Source of the DNA: Dromiciops gliroides
Lineage: Eukaryota; Chordata; Mammalia; Microbiotheria; Microbiotheriidae
Assembly: GCF_019393635.1 (NCBI RefSeq)
Contig: NC_057864.1
Span: 496,200,716-496,264,715 of the forward strand
Direction: 5' to 3'
Length of the DNA: 64,000 nucleotides
Below, in pieces: positions 57,986 to 64,000 of the stretch. Each line of letters opens with the position of its first letter. The first letter of the stretch is position 1. The translations under genes were made by a program, and so were the position numbers. The notes under the pieces are model-generated. The model was not told the origin of the DNA and made no database searches. It worked only from the letters and a program-made list of their open reading frames with translations.

Positions 57986-60900
57986 TCTGCTTGCTCCCCT
58001 CCCCCTTCTCTCCTGGTGTGACGAGCTCTTGGATCCCCAGAAGGACACATGCTCTCCTGGGCTACCCCGAAAGGCCAAGCCTGCCCCCGCCCTGGGGCCG
58101 ACGGGAGGGCTGCGGGAGTGGGGGGGTTCCTGGAGGCCCTTCCCCCCACTGGGCCCCTCCCAGCATCGGCCTCCCTGGGGAGACTCCTGAGCCACTGCTA
58201 GAGAAAGGTTCAGGCAGGATTAGCACCTGGAGCCCAGCCTGTGGGACAAACCCCGTGTCCCCCAGCCTGCAGGCTGCTGGGGGGTAGGGAGGGAGAGGCT
58301 GAGCCTCTGGGGGGCCGAGGCCTCCCCTCCCACTCTGTTGTCTTTCCTCTGGGGCTTGGGGGGGAAAGGGGAGCCCCCCCAGATAAACTCGCTGGGTGGC
58401 CTCACCCCATAGCTTTCCTGCTGGAGGCCCTGGAGACTGTGATGGGGGGGGGGGACAATGCCCCGAAAGCAGGGCACTGCAGCAGGGTCTGGCCCTTGGG
58501 ACAGCTGGAGGTCTTGGGGCTCATGGGCAGGACGATGTGGGGGTTCCTCTTCCCCCTCCCTTCCCCCAAGCTTTATAGAGACTGCAAGAGAAAGGTGCTT
58601 TGCCCACTTTCTAAAGCCTGAAACTGCTGGGAAGATGTGAGGGCAAATTTGTGTGGCGAGGCTCCTCTGGAAGGGAGGGGTCATCCCCGGGGGGATCCAC
58701 TGAGTCAGGGATCCACCCAGGGGGTCACCAGGCCTGGGATCTGGCTCTCATTCCTCAAGGCCCCCTTTCAGCCCTTGGCACAGAGCAGCAGATTCCATCT
58801 CACCTTCAGCTGCTTGAAGATAAACCAGACCCATCCTTCAGTGGGCGTTTGACCTAGCTGCCCTCGGGTGCCCTTCTGCCTAGTCTGCATCAGACCTTGG
58901 CATGTAGTGCCTGGTCATTCTAGAGGCAGGAAATGCCATCCGACTTTGGGGGAGCTGAGAGTTTCAGTGAGTCAGGCCTTCCCTGCTCTGGGAGAGGTCT
59001 GACACTCATACGCTCCCCACGTAGTTCAGGGCGCTGTCTACAACAGAAAGGACCTTAGTTTCAGGTTGGGAAGGGCCCCTGCAGAAGATGCCCGCTCCCG
59101 ATAGCCAGCCTCAGCTGGACTCTGACGCTTTTGAACCTGCCCTCTGGGAAGCTTCCCCGGCACAGGGTCAAGCACACAGTAGGTGCTTCATAAAGACTCG
59201 GGTCCAGCTACTCTGTCTCTTCTCAGAGTTCCCCTTGTTGAAGTTCTTGGCCTGGTACCAGCTCTTCATCACCTTTGGTGGTGTCTGAAACCAGAGCGAT
59301 CACTCCATCTGTGGTCTGGTCAAACAGAAGACAAGACAGAAGGATGGCCACCTCCCCTTGTGAGACCACCATCCCTGATCTCTGCCCATACTCACAAGAT
59401 CTCCTTACTTGATTTAGGCCCATTAGGACCCCAAGATTGTCTTTAGAACAATTCCTGCCCAGCCAGAATTTCTCATCTTATGCTTGGGAAAATGTGTCTT
59501 GGTTTGTCATTTTTGGACCAGCCCTGTGCTTTGGTGAGTGCGGGCAACGTGCTCCTGCCCACTACTAGTTAGACGGACGCTGAGATTTTAGTGACCTGGC
59601 CCTGGGCCAACCTGCTGGTTGGGGCAGGGCCCCTCTAGCCACTCTCTTAATTTCTTTCTTTTGTTAAATTAAAAATGGACAGTTTTAATTTTAATTAGCT
59701 CAAAAGCATTTATTGAATTAGCAAAGTAGGGAAAGTAGCCACAAAGCATGTGCCCCATACACCTGGGGCACACCCTCCTGTAAAGACGCACTAGGTCACT
59801 GCGGACACAAAAATGGACAATTTTAATGTTCCAAAGTTCATCTGTTCAAATCCGACCTCACAAAAAAAAAGTTCATCTGCAGAGTTTTTTGAACAACTCA
59901 AATGAAAATTTTAAATCTCAGCAGAGGCCCACGTGGTGTGACCCACGAGAACCTCCTTGGAATTCTAAGCGCCATGGCGGAAAGGCCAAAGCACAGACCA
60001 GGAGATGCCGACAAGAAGTGCTTGCACGTCCTGTTGAAACCCTCCTTCTTCCCAAGGACAGAATGTTCCTCCTGCTGAGGAGTGACCTGTCGTGCCCCGG
60101 GGGTGTCCTCACTTTCCTTGGGAAAGCCTCTGCAACCTAGGGGTGACTGGAGGTCACTCTCTTTGGCCTTTTCCCATGAAGTCGTGGGTGAGGTGGTGCT
60201 GCCAGACCCTTGGGTCACCCGGGATGGATTCTGCTTGGCACCCTCTGAGGACATGTGGGCACAGCTTGGCCCACGATGCCAGGGTACCTCTACCCAACAC
60301 TGGGGCCAGAGCCGCTGTCTGCTCTCCCCCAGTGTTCATCAGAGAGGACGTCTACACCAGCCCGCCACATCCTTCTTTCTCTTTCAAGTCAAAGGTGATC
60401 GTTTTTTGTGGCAAGTCTTGTTTAGAGTGTCCTGGGAGTCCTGAGGGCCCGCACCTGCCTTGGTCTCCCCTTCTGGGCTCTCTCTGGTAGAATTTGCAGA
60501 TGGCTTCCGGTCCTTGATGACTGGAGCAGGACTCTGGTACATCCGCTTAGCTTCTATGGGCAAGGTGCCCTCCCCTGCCTCCGATGCCAGGCGCCTACAG
60601 TGAAACAGCACCTGCCCCTGGGAAGCTTCCAGGGGGTCAGTCCTGTACGTCTACAAGCCGACAGTGAATGGGCCATAAATACAAGGTAGTTCAGAAGGGA
60701 AGTTTGGGCTGATGGGGGGGGAGGGAGCGGTTGGGCACAGGTGGCTTAGGGGAGGGCGATGCCCGCAGAAGCCAGGCCAGGCCCCTCCCAGCCTGGTAGG
60801 CCGGTCCTCGGTCATGGAGGAGTTTGGGTGCTGGTTTTCTTTCCCAAAAAGAACCCTGCCCACCCCCACCTGCCCTCTGAGCCAGGTGGAGCCGCCCAGT

Positions 60901-61997
60901 GTCCTCTGGGGCTTGGGATTGCCTTGTTCCATGCCAAAGGGCTAAAGGCCAACCCCAGATGGCCCTTTTTAGAAATGCCCCAGGGGCCCTCCTCCCTAGG
61001 TCTGGGAATCAATTGCTGATCCTCCCAGGAGTCCTCCAGGCTCATTGGTTTTCATTGGCTCTGCCTGCTGAGCTGTGCCTGACCAGCAGGTGGTGCTGTT
61101 GGATCAATCATGGCCCCTACTCCTGGCTTCCCTGATCCAAGCCTAAGGCCTCAGGCCCCCAGCTGGGCAGGCACGTGCTGGTGACGATAGCCCCTCCCAG
61201 GCACCCCATCTCTGCGGGAACGTCCAAGGGGAGCTGTGCCCCCAGCTCAGCCAGGGCGGCCGCCCTCCCTCTGGCTCCCCGTCCATGCCGGGCCTTCTCT
61301 TCTCCCCGTGCCCTTTCTGTGGACCACCAGAGGGGCAGAGACTGGGCGTGTTTTACTGTGGCCCAGGAAGGAGACTCAGTGAGCCGGGGCCTTTCCCCCT
61401 TCCTCCTCTCTCTGATGTCCTCACGTGCATAGACATGAGCTGACCTCCCAGGCTGCTCCGTAGCGCCTCTGGCTGGCTCATCTGCACTCAGCTCCATCTT
61501 CATGGAGAGCCCCCTGACCTTTGGAGGCCAAGGCTGGGCAGTGCCCGAGCTGCACTGCCCCACGCCCACGGGGGCTTCCTGCCCTGCCTCGGCCCCTTTC
61601 TGGTGAGGTGCCCACCTTCGGTGCCTTCTGCTGGGTCTAGGCAGGGGAAACGCTCCCGGGCCAATCCCTGGTAGAAATAAGGCCGGGAATAACAGCTGCC
61701 CAAGTCCCACTTTGGAAGGAGTCCTGCAGGTTGGCAAACCCAGCAGAGGAGCAGAATGGGCACAGCGTGTCTGTGTGTCCCCTAGAACATGTGTGTGATT
61801 ATCAGGGGCTCAGAGTGTGCCGTGGATGCACCACAGAAAGGAAGGAGAAGTTGTCTCAGTTTGAGCCTTGTTTAAATGGGTGAAGGGCAGCAGAGAGAAG
61901 GAGGGGAGCCAGGCCGCTTGGCAGTATCAGGGAACCTTATTGTGAGTGAGAAAGCAGAGAGTACCCTGTGGCCCAGGGTACTCACAGAGGTTCTCCT

Positions 61998-62378
61998 TGT
62001 GGGGACCAATTTTTAATTGGGGAATGTTAGCTAAGCGGCTCGCCGCAATATTGGGGCAAGGAAGGAGACCAGCAGCCTCCCTCAAAACAGCAGGATTTCT
62101 TTAACAAGAACGAACTTCAAAACAAAACAAAACAGGATCAGTCGGATCCAGGGAAAGGAAATAAAATGGGGAAAGGGAAATTATCCAACCTGAATAACCC
62201 CACCACCCAGGAATCAGCTGAGAATGTCCTGTCGCCTTCCAGCTTCCAGCTAGAATGGTGACTCTCCCTCCTTCTTCCCAGCAGACCCCAGACAGCCCCC
62301 AGCCAATTGGCTGGCCGCTCTGACAGTCATATGACTGTCCTCAATGGGCTTCCAATCATTATCATTTTGCCAGGCCCA
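61998..62378 (-). mobile_element. Probable solo LTR related to family A
   Basis: Starts TGTGGGGACCAATTTTTAA and shows the same motif order as the 11.5 and 41 kb LTRs: CAATATTGGGG, AACAGCAGGATTTCTTTAA, ATAAAATGG, ATCATTTTGCC. Ends are uncertain and no clean target duplication was found. Fossil. Confidence 0.55.
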
Positions 62379-62898
62379 TGTAGGTGTTGGTGAGTGGTGA
62401 TGATATGAGGTGCTAGCACCATGGCGATGGCTACAACCAGTGGGTGGAGCACCGTGTGGTTTTCGGAGCCCCAGAGGCCAGTGTGCCCTGTGGTTTGTTT
62501 TTTTTTTTTTTAATTCTAGCCAAAAGATGAGGTCATAAAAACCTCAAATAACAATTCTTCACATTTTCCCTAAGGAAGCCTCCATCCTGGGTGAGGGCAC
62601 AGCCCTTCTCTTGAGCTCTTGGGAAAGGGTCAGGGTGACGAGTCCGTTGGATTGTTGTGGGCAGCTGTGCCCGCTCTTTTGGGATCCTGACCAGAGCAAT
62701 GAAGGCCCCATCAGTTACGTGGAGGGGATGAGGCATTAAACCTGGACAGATGCCCACTTCACCTGCCTTTAGGGATGAATGTGGACAAAGGCTCAGACCT
62801 GGCCCCACAGGGCAGCCCTTCTCAGTGAATCGAGGCTGGCTGTGAAGAAGCCTTCCTAACAAGGAGAGGACAGAGGAGTGCCTTTGTGGGTTGTGGGC

Positions 62899-63043
62899 AA
62901 GGTGTGTGTGTATGTGTTCATGTGGGGTGTGCGCTTGTGTGTGTGTACACGTGTGAGTGTGGTGTGTGTGGTAGGTGTGCATGTGCACTGTGCATGCATG
63001 TGCATGTGAAGGTGTGTGTGTACCTGAGTGTGGTGTGTGTGCT
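62899..63043. repeat. Degenerate GT-rich repeat
   Basis: GTGTGTGTATGTG-type irregular repeats in UBE2G2 intron 1. Confidence 0.85.
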
Positions 63044-63143
63044 CTATTTTAAGAGTTTAAGCCAGGGCTGGGTGACCACTGGCCAGCTTGTTGGTTTTCT
63101 TTGGATATAGTTTGCACTGGCCTCCTTGACCTCGGGGTAACTG

Positions 63144-63309
63144 TGTAGTGTGAGAGTCAGAGTGCTACCAACCTGCTGAGAAAAACATTGCATGTGATTT
63201 AGCCTCCGGAAGTGACCTTTTCTGGGGTTTCGAAGGTCACGTCATCAGGAGGTGATGTCTGCCACCCTTGAGTCCTGTCAATCAGTGTTACCAGCCCATT
63301 AGCTTGGAG

Positions 63310-63355
<46 letters not shown>

Positions 63356-63670
63356 ACAGTCCTGCTTCTGGTTTGACAGGGGGCTTCTGGGAGAAGCCCC
63401 AGGAAGCGAGGCCCTTTTCAGTTCTGGACTTTGGCGTGGAGGGGGACTTCACGTGGGCTGCTCGGAAAGGAAGGCTTTTCTCTGGCTATATCGAATAGAT
63501 CTAGACTAGGATTTTCCATGCTATAAGGAATCTGTTTTCCTCTCCCGCTCTTCACGGACTTCTAATACACTTTAATAAATACTTAAAGACTAAACTCTTG
63601 CTAAAGCTTCTAATTTAAGGTGACCACTCACTAGATTTTAGACATCCCAACTAGACTTTTAGTCCTTACA
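63144..63670 (+). mobile_element. Solo LTR (family B), with a (GT)n expansion inside
   Basis: Reverse complement matches 13095-13606: CTTTAATAAATACTT, CTCTTGCTAAAGCTT, GGTGACCACTCACTAG, ending CTTTTAGTCCTTACA. Starts TGTAGTGTGAG; 4-bp flanks ACTG/GCTG are nearly identical. AATAAA is on the + strand. Fossil solo LTR. Confidence 0.65.
63312..63354. repeat. (GT)n microsatellite
   Basis: About 21 perfect GT units inside the LTR-like block. Confidence 0.97.
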
Positions 63671-64000
63671 GCTGCCAGATTTGTGGGGGCCCCTCTCTCC
63701 CCTCCCCCCCAGTCATTCCTTGGCCTGCAGGCCTGCAGTTTTTTCTGAGTCTGACACCACTGTTGTGGCTGATGCCGGAGACCTCTGACAGGACAGCATG
63801 TTATTACTTGAAGAGGATGGTGGGCTGGGCTGGGGGAGGCAGGGGTGCTTCCCCGGTCTGACTCGTGCTGCCATTCCTTCTTGCCAAAAGACAGAGAGCC
63901 GTCACTTCCTTAACTTGGCTCCCTCATTACAGTCTCTCTAAAAGACAGAAGAGCCGGTGAGGCCCACAGCTCTTCCAGCCCAGATTCTGACCAAAAGGAC

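Larger units (their letters stand above)
57549..64000 (+). other. UBE2G2: UBE2G2 intron 1 (start)
   Basis: Begins in the CpG island with two NRF1-like TGCGCCTGCGC motifs (57581, 57612). The rest is unique DNA with two LTRs and GT repeats. No second exon or other gene recognised. Confidence 0.75.

Noticed and set aside
56757-58190. 477-residue frame across the UBE2G2 promoter
   Set aside because: GC-rich compositional frame. It overlaps UBE2G2 exon 1 in a different frame and has no family match.

Overview
The window is nuclear DNA from a marsupial, read from its repeats and its genes. About twenty copies of one tRNA-headed CORE-SINE (head GGGGCAGCTAGGTGG, B-box GTTCAAATCC, core ending GACCCTGGGCAAGTCACTTA) are scattered on both strands, most with intact target-site duplications. 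They sit among Mar1-type and MON1-like SINEs, old L2 pieces, marsupial L1 fragments and solo retroviral LTRs. The SINE subtype looks more like those of Australian marsupials than the opossum type, but that is a weak inference from memory. No bacterial, viral or plasmid features are present.

Three host genes lie head to tail on the + strand: PTTG1IP (exons 2-7, coding 1710-19414; exon 1 lies before the window), SUMO3 (all four coding exons, 46808-55422) and UBE2G2 (coding exon 1 only, 57506-57548, continuing past the right edge). This is the order and relative orientation known at human 21q22.3 (PTTG1IP, SUMO3, UBE2G2), so the block is conserved. PTTG1IP encodes a PSI-domain membrane protein that binds securin, SUMO3 a ubiquitin-like modifier, and UBE2G2 the E2 enzyme of ER-associated degradation. 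They are neighbours, not an operon, and each has its own CpG-rich promoter.

Layout: 1-19.4 kb PTTG1IP introns and exons, with repeats; 19.4-21.06 kb its 3'UTR; 21-31 kb L1 derivatives with SINE insertions; 31-46 kb intergenic DNA with an orphan CpG island carrying thirteen 23-bp repeats (36.66-36.96 kb) and a nested L1/LTR/SINE cluster (39.3-44 kb); 46.3-56.2 kb SUMO3 with a 1.3-kb pyrimidine tract in intron 1; 57-64 kb UBE2G2 promoter, exon 1 and the start of intron 1.

I found no convincing new biological system. The points most worth checking are a GC-AG intron in PTTG1IP, a solo LTR with a 317-bp internal tandem duplication ending 58 bp before PTTG1IP exon 4, the short SUMO2-like tail of SUMO3, twin TGACGCAA elements at the UBE2G2 promoter, three CACGTG boxes at the SUMO3 promoter, the orphan CpG-island minisatellite, and two L1 copies that lack most of ORF2.
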